A stretch of 64,000 nt of DNA, from contig JACRIN010000033.1 in assembly GCA_016220085.1 (NCBI GenBank), forward strand, positions 37,942-101,941, read 5' to 3'. Made by a program: the position numbers and the translations under genes. The notes under the pieces were generated by a model. It saw only the letters and a list, made by a program, of their open reading frames with translations, was not told where the DNA came from and did no database searches. Of the stretch, positions 39,826-48,611 are shown piece after piece. Source of the DNA: Planctomycetota bacterium. GTDB lineage: Bacteria; Planctomycetota; UBA1135; GCA-002686595. The first letter of the stretch is position 1. The number at the start of each line of letters is the position of its first letter.

Positions 39826-42800
39826 ATGCGCAAGCTCTCGTTCGTCCTCTTCGCCCTCGTGGTCGCGGGCGCGGTCGGCTACCTCCTTTGGTCCGCGGGC
39901 TCCTCGATCGCTCCGCGTACGGTCGAGCGCACGTCCGCGCCCGAGGCGGCGCGCCCCGCCGCGGCGAGCGACGCGCCGAAGTCGGGTCCGAGCGCCGCCG
40001 AGCTCGCGATCGCCGCGCCGCTCGACGTGACCGCCGAAGAGCGAAGCGACGCCGCGAACGCCGCTCGGACCGACGTGACGATCAAGGCGCGGCTGAAAGG
40101 CCGCGTCGCGCTGTCGACGCGCACCCCCGCGGACGAGGCGCTCGAGGTCTTCGCCGTGACCGCGGCGAAGGATCGTTCCGCGCTCACCGAGATCGCGCAA
40201 GCGGACGCGGAACAGCCGTCGAAGGAGCTGCTCGGCCGCGCGCCGGTCGCCGCCGACGGCACGTTCGAACTGCCGCTGACGCAGGAGTCCGGCACCGTGC
40301 ACGTGTTCGCGTTCGGCCGCTACGCTTCGAGCCGCGCGACGGTGCCGGCCCAAGTCGAGGTGCCCGGTTCGAGCGGGCCAGGCCGCCCAAGCGACCCCAG
40401 CGAGGCAATGGAAACGCTCTCGGTGCCGGTCGAGCTCGGCACGTGGATCCGCGGCACGCTCGCGCTGCCCGCGAACGCCGAGGAATCGGAACGCGACGCG
40501 CTCGGCGAGGTCGCGATCTCGGTCGGTGGCTCGGGCACGCAGGCATGGAACACTCAGATGGGCGGCGGCGGTAACGGCGAGAACCGCTCGGTGCGCTCGC
40601 AGGACGGCCGGACGTTCGAGCTGCGCTCGCTCTACGGCACGTCGCAGTTCACGCTCTTCGCGCGACCGGAAGGCAAGCCGGACGCGCTGCCGCGGTTCGC
40701 CGCGGGGCGCAGTGAACCCACTGAGGCGTCGCCGGGCTCGCGGCGCGACGTGACGATCGCGTTCTCGCGCGGCGGCGCGCTGACCGGCCGGGTGCAGGAC
40801 GAGAACGGCGCGCCGGTCGCCGACGTGAAGGTCGAAGCGCGCATCGATCCGAAGATGATGGGCATGGGCGGCGACGTCGCGCGCGAAGCGAAGAGCGGCT
40901 CGGACGGCACGTTCTCGCTCGCCGCGGTGCGCGCCGGCAAGGCGAAGCTCCAGCTCGAGAAGTCGGGCTACTTGATGGAGCTCCACGACATCGAGATCGT
41001 CGACGGCGAGACGCGCGACGGCGGCGACTTCGAGCTGACGCACGGCGGACACGTCTCCGGCGTCGTGCTCTGGTCCAACCGCACGCCGGCCGCGGGCGCG
41101 AAGGTCACGCTGGGCTTCGACATGGCCGCGCTGACTGGGCTGAACGCGTTCAACGCGTGGCGCGGCAACGAAGGCTCGGCGACCGCCGGCGCGGACGGCG
41201 CATTCACGATCGGCGGCCTCGGCGGCGGCCCGTTCGGGCTGCGCGCGGAAGCGCCGCCCGCCGGCGTCGAGGACAAGAAGGAGAACGCCGAGCGCTTCTG
41301 GCGCGCTTCGCTCGCGGGCGTCGCGCCGGGCACGGAAGGGCTCGAACTCGTGCTCGCGGCGCCCGAAGGCGTGCAGGGCCGCGTCGTCGACGAGAGCGGC
41401 GCGCCGGTGACGCGCTTCGAGCTCGTCGCGCGCGCCGAGGTCCGCTCGTTGATCCCCGGGATCGGAGGACCGGAGATCCGGCGCAGCTTCGAGGCCGACG
41501 ACGGTCGCTTCGTGCTCGCGGGTCTCGATCGCGGCGGTTGGGAACTCTTCGCGCTCGCACCGGGCTTCGGCGACGCCGAGCCGGTGCAGGTCGAGCTTCC
41601 GCGCGAGAGCTCGGCGGCTCCCGTCGAGCTCGTCCTCGTCCACGCGGCGACGGTCGCGGGCGTCGTCTACGGCCCCGACGGCCAACCGGTCGCCGGCGCG
41701 ATCGTGCAGCGCTCGATCGAGATGGCGGACATCCAACGGCGCTTCCGCCCGACCAACGAGCCGCAGCGCGCGGTGACGATCGAGGACGGCAGCTTCACGT
41801 TCGCGCCGCTCTCCGCAGGACGCGCGGGGCTGGTCGCGCGGGCCGAAGGCGCGGCGTCGAGCGAGCGGGTCGACGTCGAAGTCGCGCCCGCCGAGAAGAA
41901 GTCCGGCGTCGAGATCCGCCTGCGCCGCGGGGGCACGTTGACCGGCGAGATCTACGGCGACGACGGCAAGCCGAAGGCGTCCGCGAACGTGCTCGCGCAA
42001 GAATCGGCGCAGCGCTACGCGCAGCGGATGGTCCGCTCGGACTCGCAGGGCCGCTTCCGCGAGGAGCACCTCGAGCCAGGCACCTGGCAAGTGATCTACA
42101 TGGCGTGGATGAGCGACGACGGCGGGATGCCGGAAGGCGCCGACACCGCGAGCATGCTCGGCTCGATGAAGATGACCACCGCGACGATCAAGGACGGCGA
42201 GGAGACGCACGTGACGCTCGGCGCGCCGCCGAAGAATCCGGTGCGCGTCCACGGCCACGTCCGTTCGCACGGCGAAGCGGTCGGCGGCGTCACGCTCAAC
42301 TTCATGGCGGACGGCACCAAGGGCCTCGCGGGACTGAAGTTCGTCTCGGTCGCCGCCGACGGTTCGTACGAGACCCGGCTCGACGGCGCGGGACGCTACC
42401 TGATCACCGTGCAGAGCTTCGGCAACGCGGGCGAGCAGCAGGCGTACGAGTTCGCGCGCCGCATCCCGCAGGAACCGGAGCACGTGCTCGACATCGAGCT
42501 CCCCGGCGCGCGGATCTCGGGCCGCGTGCTCGACGACGAGGGCCGCCCCGCGCTGCGCGCGCGCGTCAGCCTGACCGCACGCGGCGCGGTGCCGAACGGC
42601 ACGCTGCTCGGCGGCCGCTACAGCGAGATCACGACCGACGAGGACGGCCGCTACGTGATGCGTTGGCTCGAGCCTGGCGACTACACGATCTCCGCGGGCG
42701 GCGCGCTCTTCGGCGGCATCCTCGGCGCCGACAAACCGCTCGGCCGCGAGGTGCGCGACGTTTCGGTCGCCGGGGACACCGACCTCGACGGCATCGACTT

Positions 42801-43365
42801 CCGACTCGAGCGCTCGGGCTCGGTCTCGGGCATCGTGCGCGCGACGAACGGCCAGCCGGTCGAGGGCGCGGCGATCTTCGTGCGCGACGAGAACGAGCGG
42901 TTGCTCGAACGTCTGTCGCTCTCGCAGACCGGCAGCGACGGCCGCTACACCTACCTGGGTCTCGCCGAAGGCCGCTACACGGTCACCGCGCGAGCCAAGG
43001 GCTCCGCGAGCGCCGCGGCGGTCGGAATCGCGATCAAGAGCGGCGAGACCACCGAAGCGGACCTCGTCGTCGAGGCGGCGACGCTGCTCGTGGTCAAGCT
43101 CGTCGACTCCAAGGAGACCGAGGTCGCCGCCGACGTGCTCGTCACCGACGAGAAGGGCCGCCAGGTCAACGGGCTGTTGACGGTCGCCGAGCTCATGGCG
43201 GTCTTCCAGGAAGGCGGCTTCTCGTCGAACGAGCAACGGATCGGCCCGCTGGCGCCGGGACTCTACACGGTGACCGCGACGGCGCCCGACGGTCGCTCGG
43301 CGAACAAGACGGTTTCGCTCGGCGGCGAGGCGGAGCGCAAGCTGACGCTGCGCCTGCGCGAATGA
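39826..43365 (+). CDS. Giant exported protein of carboxypeptidase-regulatory-like modules
   Basis: The 1179-residue protein has an N-terminal hydrophobic helix (about residues 4-25) that acts as a signal anchor or signal peptide. It is followed by an Ala/Pro-rich region. About eight modules of the CarboxypepD_reg/beta-sandwich type follow, starting near residues 318, 408, 517, 612, 705, 806, 898 and 998. They share a G-x-V-x-D-x-x-G-x-P-V-x-x-x-x-V core and a D-G-x-F/Y-x-x-x-x-L-x-x-G hairpin. No catalytic domain is seen. Such proteins usually act as surface or periplasmic scaffolds. It lies upstream of the MoxR cluster on the same strand (61 bp), so it may be co-transcribed. Confidence 0.82.
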   Translation: MRKLSFVLFALVVAGAVGYLLWSAGSSIAPRTVERTSAPEAARPAAASDAPKSGPSAAELAIAAPLDVTAEERSDAANAARTDVTIKARLKGRVALSTRTPADEALEVFAVTAAKDRSALTEIAQADAEQPSKELLGRAPVAADGTFELPLTQESGTVHVFAFGRYASSRATVPAQVEVPGSSGPGRPSDPSEAMETLSVPVELGTWIRGTLALPANAEESERDALGEVAISVGGSGTQAWNTQMGGGGNGENRSVRSQDGRTFELRSLYGTSQFTLFARPEGKPDALPRFAAGRSEPTEASPGSRRDVTIAFSRGGALTGRVQDENGAPVADVKVEARIDPKMMGMGGDVAREAKSGSDGTFSLAAVRAGKAKLQLEKSGYLMELHDIEIVDGETRDGGDFELTHGGHVSGVVLWSNRTPAAGAKVTLGFDMAALTGLNAFNAWRGNEGSATAGADGAFTIGGLGGGPFGLRAEAPPAGVEDKKENAERFWRASLAGVAPGTEGLELVLAAPEGVQGRVVDESGAPVTRFELVARAEVRSLIPGIGGPEIRRSFEADDGRFVLAGLDRGGWELFALAPGFGDAEPVQVELPRESSAAPVELVLVHAATVAGVVYGPDGQPVAGAIVQRSIEMADIQRRFRPTNEPQRAVTIEDGSFTFAPLSAGRAGLVARAEGAASSERVDVEVAPAEKKSGVEIRLRRGGTLTGEIYGDDGKPKASANVLAQESAQRYAQRMVRSDSQGRFREEHLEPGTWQVIYMAWMSDDGGMPEGADTASMLGSMKMTTATIKDGEETHVTLGAPPKNPVRVHGHVRSHGEAVGGVTLNFMADGTKGLAGLKFVSVAADGSYETRLDGAGRYLITVQSFGNAGEQQAYEFARRIPQEPEHVLDIELPGARISGRVLDDEGRPALRARVSLTARGAVPNGTLLGGRYSEITTDEDGRYVMRWLEPGDYTISAGGALFGGILGADKPLGREVRDVSVAGDTDLDGIDFRLERSGSVSGIVRATNGQPVEGAAIFVRDENERLLERLSLSQTGSDGRYTYLGLAEGRYTVTARAKGSASAAAVGIAIKSGETTEADLVVEAATLLVVKLVDSKETEVAADVLVTDEKGRQVNGLLTVAELMAVFQEGGFSSNEQRIGPLAPGLYTVTATAPDGRSANKTVSLGGEAERKLTLRLRE

Positions 43366-43426
43366 GCTCGAAACGAGCCCTCGAGCTGCGGCGTCGATTC
43401 GCCGTGGCTACCATGGATCCCTTCCC

Positions 43427-44467
43427 GTGCTCCCCGACCTCGATCGCTCGCTGCGCCGTCTGATCGCACGCGCCAAGACGGCTGCGTGGCTCGAAACGTG
43501 TGCGCGGCTCGCGGCGCCGACGTTGTTCGCTCTCGGTGGCTGGGTCTTGATCGCTCGCTTCGCGCTCGACGTGTCGCGCCCGAACGCCGCGCGCGCGTTG
43601 GGGCTCTTCGCGCTGGTGCCGCTGGTCGCGTGGGGTCTCGCGCGCCGCCGCTTCCTCTCGCCGGCCGCCGCGGTCGCGTGGCTCGATCGCGAGAGCGGCG
43701 GCAGCGGCGCGCTGCTGACGCAATACGCGCTCGGCGATGCGCGCTGGAACGACTCCGCGGCTCGCGCGCTCGCTTCGATCGAGCGTTTGCCCAGGATCCG
43801 CGCGCTGCGCGACTTTTGGCCGAGCCTGCTCGCGCTCGCGTTCGTCGGCGCTGCGTTCGCGCTCGAACGCAGCGTGCTCCCGCCGCCGCCGGCGACGCAG
43901 GTCGTCGAGAATCGCCTCGACGCGGCCGCGGAGGACCTCGGCGCGCTCCAAGAGGTCGTCGAGCTCGAGCCCGAGCGCGCCGACGAGCTCGAGGCTCGCC
44001 TGGAACGCCTGGACGCCGAGAGCGACTCGGCGCCGCTCGACGCGAGCCTCGAAGCGATCGATCGCACGCAGGACGAGCTCTCGCGCCGCGCCGACGAAGC
44101 GCTCGCGGCGGCCGAGCGCGCGCGAGAGGGTCTTGACGCCGCCGACAGCGCCGAGAACGCCGAGGCCGCCGCCGACGCGCTCGACGGCGCGCTGCGCGAC
44201 CTGAAGCAAGCGGGGCTCGCCGCGAAGCTGCCGAAGTCGCTGCTCGACCGGCTGGAGCCGGGCTCGCTCGAATTGCCCGACGGCGTGAAGCTGTCGACCG
44301 CGGAGCTCGCCGAGCTCTCCGACGCGCTCAACGCCGCGCTCGACGCGCGCATGGAACGGCTCGCGCGGTCCGGGCTGCTGTCGAAGGCCAAGCTCGAGCG
44401 CTTCCGCGAGCTCGAGCGGTTCTCGGAGCACGTGTGCGACTCGACTTGCAAGCGCGGTGGAACATGA
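43427..44467 (+). CDS. Coiled-coil membrane protein of the MoxR cluster, interrupted by in-frame UGA
   Basis: As read to the first stop, the protein has 346 residues. Hydrophobic segments lie near residues 27-50, 58-73 and 128-148, and a long Glu/Ala/Leu/Arg-rich coiled coil runs from about 160 to 270. The last residues are H-V-C-D-S-T-C-K-R-G-G-T. The UGA at 44465-44467 (codon 347) is followed by an open frame of 118 codons with strong G/C third positions, ending at 44824. Read through, the protein would have 465 residues. The next gene, moxR-like, starts 2 bp after that later stop. Function unknown; the position suggests an envelope complex with MoxR and DUF58. Confidence 0.75.
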   Translation: MLPDLDRSLRRLIARAKTAAWLETCARLAAPTLFALGGWVLIARFALDVSRPNAARALGLFALVPLVAWGLARRRFLSPAAAVAWLDRESGGSGALLTQYALGDARWNDSAARALASIERLPRIRALRDFWPSLLALAFVGAAFALERSVLPPPPATQVVENRLDAAAEDLGALQEVVELEPERADELEARLERLDAESDSAPLDASLEAIDRTQDELSRRADEALAAAERAREGLDAADSAENAEAAADALDGALRDLKQAGLAAKLPKSLLDRLEPGSLELPDGVKLSTAELAELSDALNAALDARMERLARSGLLSKAKLERFRELERFSEHVCDSTCKRGGT

Positions 44468-44824
44468 AGTGGCAAGGGACGCGCCGGGAGCGCGTCGCAC
44501 GGTGCCCTTTCCTCGGCCAACGCGCCGGGCTCCGGCGGTGTGTCGCGCGGACGCGGCGACGCGGGACTCACCTGGGGCGAGGAATCGCCCGGCACGAGCG
44601 AGGACTTCGAGGCCGAGGCGCTGAGTCCGGCGACGATGCTCGATCCCGAGAGCACCGCGGTGCTCGGAATCGCCGCGGGCGCGCCCACGGTCGACGCGCA
44701 GGGCGAAAGCGCCGGCGGCGCGGACGTCTCCGGTTCGAGCGGACAGGGCGTGTGGCGGCGACGCCTGGCTCCGCATCATCGCGACGCCGTGCAACGCTTC
44801 TTCTCCGGACCTCGACGCGACTGA
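44468..44824 (+). other. In-frame coding continuation beyond UGA (readthrough or broken 3' end)
   Basis: This stretch is in the same frame as the gene before it and has the codon pattern of real genes here. It encodes a Gly/Ser-rich linker (S-G-K-G-R-A-G-S-A-S-H-G), a conserved-looking V-S-R-G-R-G-D-A-G-L-T-W-G-E-E-S-P-G-T, an acidic/Ala part, and an end with L-A-P-H-H-R-D-A-V-Q-R-F-F. The shape is that of the last part of one protein rather than a separate gene. If annotated separately, GTG/ATG starts near 44540 are available. Selenocysteine readthrough, a nonsense mutation or a base error are all possible. Confidence 0.6.
44471..44506 (+). promoter_or_regulatory. Stem-loop just 3' of in-frame UGA (candidate SECIS-like element)
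   Basis: GACGCGC (44478-44484), loop CGGGA (44485-44489) and GCGCGTC (44490-44496) form a perfect 7-bp stem. An outer GGCA (44471-44474) can pair with TGCC (44503-44506) across an internal loop. The apical loop starts 17 nt after the UGA and has G among its first two bases, which fits the published bacterial SECIS rules as I know them. In 70% GC DNA such stems also arise by chance. No T-tract follows, so it is not an obvious terminator. Confidence 0.3.
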
Positions 44825-44825
44825 C

Positions 44826-45863
44826 ATGAGCGAAGCGACGGCCCTGCTCTCCCCCAACGAAGTCGAGAGCGCTCGCGCGCAGGCGCAGACGATCCTCGCC
44901 GGACTCGACCGCACGCTGCTCGGTCAAGAGCGCTTGACGCGGCTGGTGCTCGTCGGCTGCCTCGCGCGCGGCCACGTGCTGCTCGAAGGCTTGCCCGGCC
45001 TCGGCAAGACCGAGTTGGTCAAGGCGCTCGCGGCGCTGCTCGGGCTCTCGTTCAAGCGCCTCCAATTCACGCCCGACCTGCTGCCCGGCGACATCACCGG
45101 CGGTCCGATCCTCGAGGAGGACGACGATGGCAAGCGCAAGCTCGTCTTCCACCCCGGCCCGGTGTTCTGCCACGTCGTGCTCGCCGACGAGATCAACCGC
45201 GCGAGCCCGAAGACGCAGTCCGCGCTGCTCGAAGCGATGGCGGAACGGCGCGTGACGGTGCTCGGCGAGACGCACCGGTTGCCCGAGCCCTTCTACGTGC
45301 TCGCGACGCAGAATCCGATCGAGCTCGAAGGCACGTACCCGTTGCCCGAGGCGCAGCTCGACCGCTTCCTCTTCAAGCTCGACGTGCCCGGCGTGGACCG
45401 CGCGACGCTGCAAGCGATCATCACCGAGCGCCGCGCCGGCCGCGCGCCCGAGCACGAGCGCGCGCTCTCGCTCGACGAGCTCCGCGCTCTGTTCGCCGCT
45501 GTCGACGCGATCTACCTGCCGCCCGCGGTCGCCGCGTGGATCGCGCGGATCGTCGAAGCGACGCACCCGGCCGCGACGACCGCGCCGAAGCTCGTCCGGG
45601 ACTTCGTGCGCCACGGCGCGAGCCCGCGCGCCGCGATCGCGATCGCGGAGGCGTCGCGAGCCCACGCGCTCGTCTCCGGCAAGCCGAACGTCGGCTTCGA
45701 CGACGTGCGCGCGGTCGCGACCAGCGCGGTCGCGCACCGTTTGGTGCTCGACTACCGCGCTCGGCTCGAAGGCGTGCGCGGGCCGGACGTCGTCGCCGCG
45801 GTGCTCGCGGACGTCGGCGAACTCGAGGAAGCGTTGCCCAAGGGAATGAAGGATGCTCGCTGA
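44826..45863 (+). CDS. MoxR-family AAA+ ATPase
   Basis: The 345-residue protein has the MoxR signature: Walker A G-L-P-G-L-G-K-T-E, R-L-Q-F-T-P-D-L-L-P-G-D, H-P-G-P-V-F, Walker B L-A-D-E-I-N-R-A, sensor-1 L-A-T-Q-N-P-I-E, and E-G-T-Y-P-L-P-E-A-Q-L-D-R-F. MoxR ATPases act as chaperones with von Willebrand (MIDAS) proteins such as DUF58 and BatA/B homologues, all in this cluster. The start follows the extended frame of the previous gene by 2 bp, and its end overlaps the next ATG by 11 bp, so the genes are one operon. Confidence 0.93.
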   Translation: MSEATALLSPNEVESARAQAQTILAGLDRTLLGQERLTRLVLVGCLARGHVLLEGLPGLGKTELVKALAALLGLSFKRLQFTPDLLPGDITGGPILEEDDDGKRKLVFHPGPVFCHVVLADEINRASPKTQSALLEAMAERRVTVLGETHRLPEPFYVLATQNPIELEGTYPLPEAQLDRFLFKLDVPGVDRATLQAIITERRAGRAPEHERALSLDELRALFAAVDAIYLPPAVAAWIARIVEATHPAATTAPKLVRDFVRHGASPRAAIAIAEASRAHALVSGKPNVGFDDVRAVATSAVAHRLVLDYRARLEGVRGPDVVAAVLADVGELEEALPKGMKDAR

Positions 45864-47682
45864 GCTCGCGCTCGCCTGCCTCGCGCTCTGCACGCCGGTC
45901 GAGGAGAAGGAACTCACGCTGCCCGACACCGCCGTCACCGTCCGGGCGGCAACGGTCTGGCCCGCGCAGGTCCACAAGGGTTGGATCCCCTGCCTGATCA
46001 CGGTCGTCAACGCCGGCGAGCGCGCGTGCAAGGTCGACGTGCACGCAACCGCGTGGGGCGTCGAGCGCGAGGTCGACGCGTCGATCTCCGTGCCCGCGGG
46101 AGCCGAGGGCTCGATCGAGATGCTCTTGCCTGCGTTCCCGAACACGCAGAACCAGTTCTCGCTGCGGCTACGGCACGAAGGCCGCAGCCACTGGCTCGCC
46201 GGTAACTTCGGCGGCTCCGAGCTCGGGCAGGTCGACGCGCGCTCGATCCTCTACTTCAGCGAAGGCGAGCCCGAGGCCGGCGTCACCGAGCGCTGGAGCG
46301 GCGAGCTCAGCACCGCGGAGGTCAACGGAGCGGGTCGGGCGATCCGGCACACCGGCAGCCTCACCGGCTACGTTTCGTTCGGCACGCCGCCGCCGACGCC
46401 GCCGACCGGCACGCCGAACAACGTGCAGGTCCACCACGTGCGCTTCGATCGGTTGCCGCAGCATGCCGAGAGCTTCACCAGCGGCGACGTCGTCGTGCTC
46501 GACACGTCGAACGGATTGCCGAGCGAACGCTCGCTCGCGCCGCTCTACCAATGGCTGCGGCTCGGCGGCACGGTCGCGTTGCTCGGGCCGCGCGCCACGG
46601 AGCTCGCGCGCGCGAGTTCCGAGCTCGCGCCGTGGCTGGAGCCGCGCTTCGCACTCGCGAGCGAGTCGGTCGCGCTCGCGCGGCGCGCGGGGCTCGGCAC
46701 GCTGCTGGTCGACGACGCGCCGCCGCTCTCGACGCCGGAGCAACGCAACGCGCTGCAGCACGCCGCGCTCGACGGCAACGGCATGGTCCACGACGACGGC
46801 GGCTCGCGGATGCGGACGAGCCTGCCGGTGGTGCCCGACCTCTTCGCGCTGCCGTACAAGCTCTTCGCGCTGCTGCTCGTGCTCTTCGCGATCGTGATCG
46901 GGCCGGTCAATTTCGTCCTGGTCAAGCGCAGCAAGCGGCCGGTGCTGCTGCTCGTGACGATCCCGGTGATCGCGCTCGGCGCCGCGCTCGCGTTGTTCGG
47001 CTTCGGCATCGTCTCGCAAGGCCTCGGCGTGAAAGTCGCCTCGCACACGTTCGCGCTGCTCGACCAGCGCGAGCACCGCTCGATGGCGAGCGAGATGCGC
47101 ATGCTGTTCGCCGGGCTCGCGCCCGCGCGCGGCCTCGAGCCCGGCCCCGGCGCCGCGCTGATGCAGGTCGCGCGCTACACGAGCGGCGGCGGTTGGACCG
47201 AGCCCGCGTACGACGGCCAACGCTACCTCGTCGCGCACGATCCGGGGCTGGTGCTCGCCGGCGGCTACCTGCCCGCGCGCGCGGCGTTCCTGCATCAGAT
47301 CGTCACCGAGCGCGCGGAGCGCGGCAGGCTCGAGCTCGCGCACGCGGGCGGCGAGCTCGCGGCGACCAACGCGCTCGGCACGACCGTCGAGCGACTGCTG
47401 GTGCGCGACGAGGCCGGCCGCTACTGGACGTCCGCGGCGCCGCTCGGCGAGAGCGCGCGGACGACGCTGGCGCCGCTCGACGACGCGCAGGCCGAGGAGC
47501 TCGCGAACGAGCTCGGCCTCGCGACCCTGCTGCCGAAAATCGGGGCGCTGCCCGCCGCGTGCTACCTCGCGCGCCTCGAGCGCGGCGTGTTCGGCGACGA
47601 CTGCGGCGTCGCGGGCACGGAGAGCGTCTCGTTCCATCACGTGCTCGGCGTGCTCGCAGCCGACGGGGAGGAATGGCGATGA
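45853..47682 (+). CDS. Exported/membrane protein of MoxR-ABC cluster, function unknown
   Basis: The 609-residue protein has a short N-terminal signal-like stretch, then beta-rich exported domains. One of these has G-D-V-V-V-L-D-T-S-N-G-L-P and W-L-R-L-G-G-T-V-A-L-L-G-P, typical of DUF4350/GATase-like folds. Two transmembrane helices lie at about residues 333-356 and 364-386 (L-F-A-L-L-L-V-L-F-A-I-V-I-G-P-V-N-F-V-L-V-K). A soluble C-terminal domain follows. Such proteins sit beside ABC exporters of GldG-like clusters. Function is not established. Its stop overlaps the ABC ATPase start (ATGA). Confidence 0.72.
   Translation: MLAELALACLALCTPVEEKELTLPDTAVTVRAATVWPAQVHKGWIPCLITVVNAGERACKVDVHATAWGVEREVDASISVPAGAEGSIEMLLPAFPNTQNQFSLRLRHEGRSHWLAGNFGGSELGQVDARSILYFSEGEPEAGVTERWSGELSTAEVNGAGRAIRHTGSLTGYVSFGTPPPTPPTGTPNNVQVHHVRFDRLPQHAESFTSGDVVVLDTSNGLPSERSLAPLYQWLRLGGTVALLGPRATELARASSELAPWLEPRFALASESVALARRAGLGTLLVDDAPPLSTPEQRNALQHAALDGNGMVHDDGGSRMRTSLPVVPDLFALPYKLFALLLVLFAIVIGPVNFVLVKRSKRPVLLLVTIPVIALGAALALFGFGIVSQGLGVKVASHTFALLDQREHRSMASEMRMLFAGLAPARGLEPGPGAALMQVARYTSGGGWTEPAYDGQRYLVAHDPGLVLAGGYLPARAAFLHQIVTERAERGRLELAHAGGELAATNALGTTVERLLVRDEAGRYWTSAAPLGESARTTLAPLDDAQAEELANELGLATLLPKIGALPAACYLARLERGVFGDDCGVAGTESVSFHHVLGVLAADGEEWR
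47665..47671 (+). promoter_or_regulatory. Shine-Dalgarno site deciding the ABC ATPase start
   Basis: GGGGAGG lies 7 nt before the ATG at 47679 but only 1 nt before the alternative ATG at 47673. The spacing favours 47679, which also overlaps the upstream stop as ATGA. Confidence 0.6.
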
Positions 47683-48611
47683 CCGCCCTCGAAGTACGCG
47701 GGATCACGAAGACGTTCCGCTCGCTCAAGGCGGTCGACGACGTGTCGTTCACGGTCGAGCCGGGCTCGATCTGCGGCTTCATCGGCCCGAACGGCGCCGG
47801 CAAGACGACGACGATGCGCATCTGCGCGACCCTCGAGCTGCCCGACCACGGCGACGTGATCGTCGACGGCGTGTCGGTGCTCGAAGACCCGCGGCGCGCG
47901 CGACGCAAGCTCGGGTTCATGCCCGACAACTACGGCGCGTACCCGCAGACGACGATCCGCGAGTACCTCGACTTCTACGCGCGTGCCTACGGGCTCACCG
48001 GCAAGGCGCGCAAGAAGACGGTCGACCAGGTGATGGCGTTCACGTCGCTCGGTCCGCTCGAGGAGAAGCTGATCAACACGCTCTCGAAGGGCATGAAGCA
48101 GCGCCTCTGCCTCGCGAAGACGATGCTGCACGATCCGGCGGTGCTGATCCTCGACGAGCCGGCCGCCGGGCTCGATCCGCGCGCGCGCGTCGAGCTGCGC
48201 GAGCTCGTCAAGGCGCTCGGCGCGATGGGCAAGGCGCTGTTGATCTCGTCGCACATCCTGACCGAGCTCGCGGAGATGTGCGACGGCGTCGCGGTGATCG
48301 AGAGCGGCAAGCTGCTCGCGCGCGGACGCGTCGGCGAGATCCAACGCTCGCTGCAGCCCCACGCGACGATGTACGTGCGCGCGCTGTGCGACCTCGCGAC
48401 GCTCGAGAAGGCGTTGCTCGAGGAGCCCGGGATCGCCAACGTCCGCGGCGAGCGCCAGGGGCTCGTCTTCGACTACACGGGCGACGACGAAGCGCTCGCG
48501 CGTCTGCTCGAACGGCTCGTCGCGCGCGGGGTCAAGCCGGTCGAGTTCGCCGGCGGCGAGGTCAAGCTCGAGGACATCTTCATGTCGCTGACCCAGGGCA
48601 CGCTCCAATGA
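47679..48611 (+). CDS. ABC transporter ATP-binding protein
   Basis: The 310-residue protein has all ABC ATPase motifs: Walker A G-P-N-G-A-G-K-T-T, signature L-S-K-G-M-K-Q-R-L, Walker B V-L-I-L-D-E-P, D-loop and S-S-H-I-L (H-loop). L-I-D-x-like substitutions are absent, so it should be active. It resembles the ABC-2-type drug/lipid/Nat family. A C-terminal extension of about 80 residues is typical of that family. It overlaps the permease start by ATGA, so the two form the transporter. The substrate is unknown. I chose the start by the Shine-Dalgarno spacing. Confidence 0.93.
   Translation: MTALEVRGITKTFRSLKAVDDVSFTVEPGSICGFIGPNGAGKTTTMRICATLELPDHGDVIVDGVSVLEDPRRARRKLGFMPDNYGAYPQTTIREYLDFYARAYGLTGKARKKTVDQVMAFTSLGPLEEKLINTLSKGMKQRLCLAKTMLHDPAVLILDEPAAGLDPRARVELRELVKALGAMGKALLISSHILTELAEMCDGVAVIESGKLLARGRVGEIQRSLQPHATMYVRALCDLATLEKALLEEPGIANVRGERQGLVFDYTGDDEALARLLERLVARGVKPVEFAGGEVKLEDIFMSLTQGTLQ

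Noticed and set aside
38740..43236. Long open frame (about 1500 codons) on the minus strand opposite the giant regulatory-module protein
   Set aside because: It is rich in Arg, Ala and Glu without recognisable domains and lies antisense to a protein with a signal peptide and repeated modules. Such frames arise in high-GC genomes from G/C third positions.
44434..44829. Plus-strand frame starting at the ATG overlapping the UGA (ATGA) as a separate coupled gene
   Set aside because: Its translation is a run of Arg-rich sequence without coding character; the original frame keeps the coding signal.
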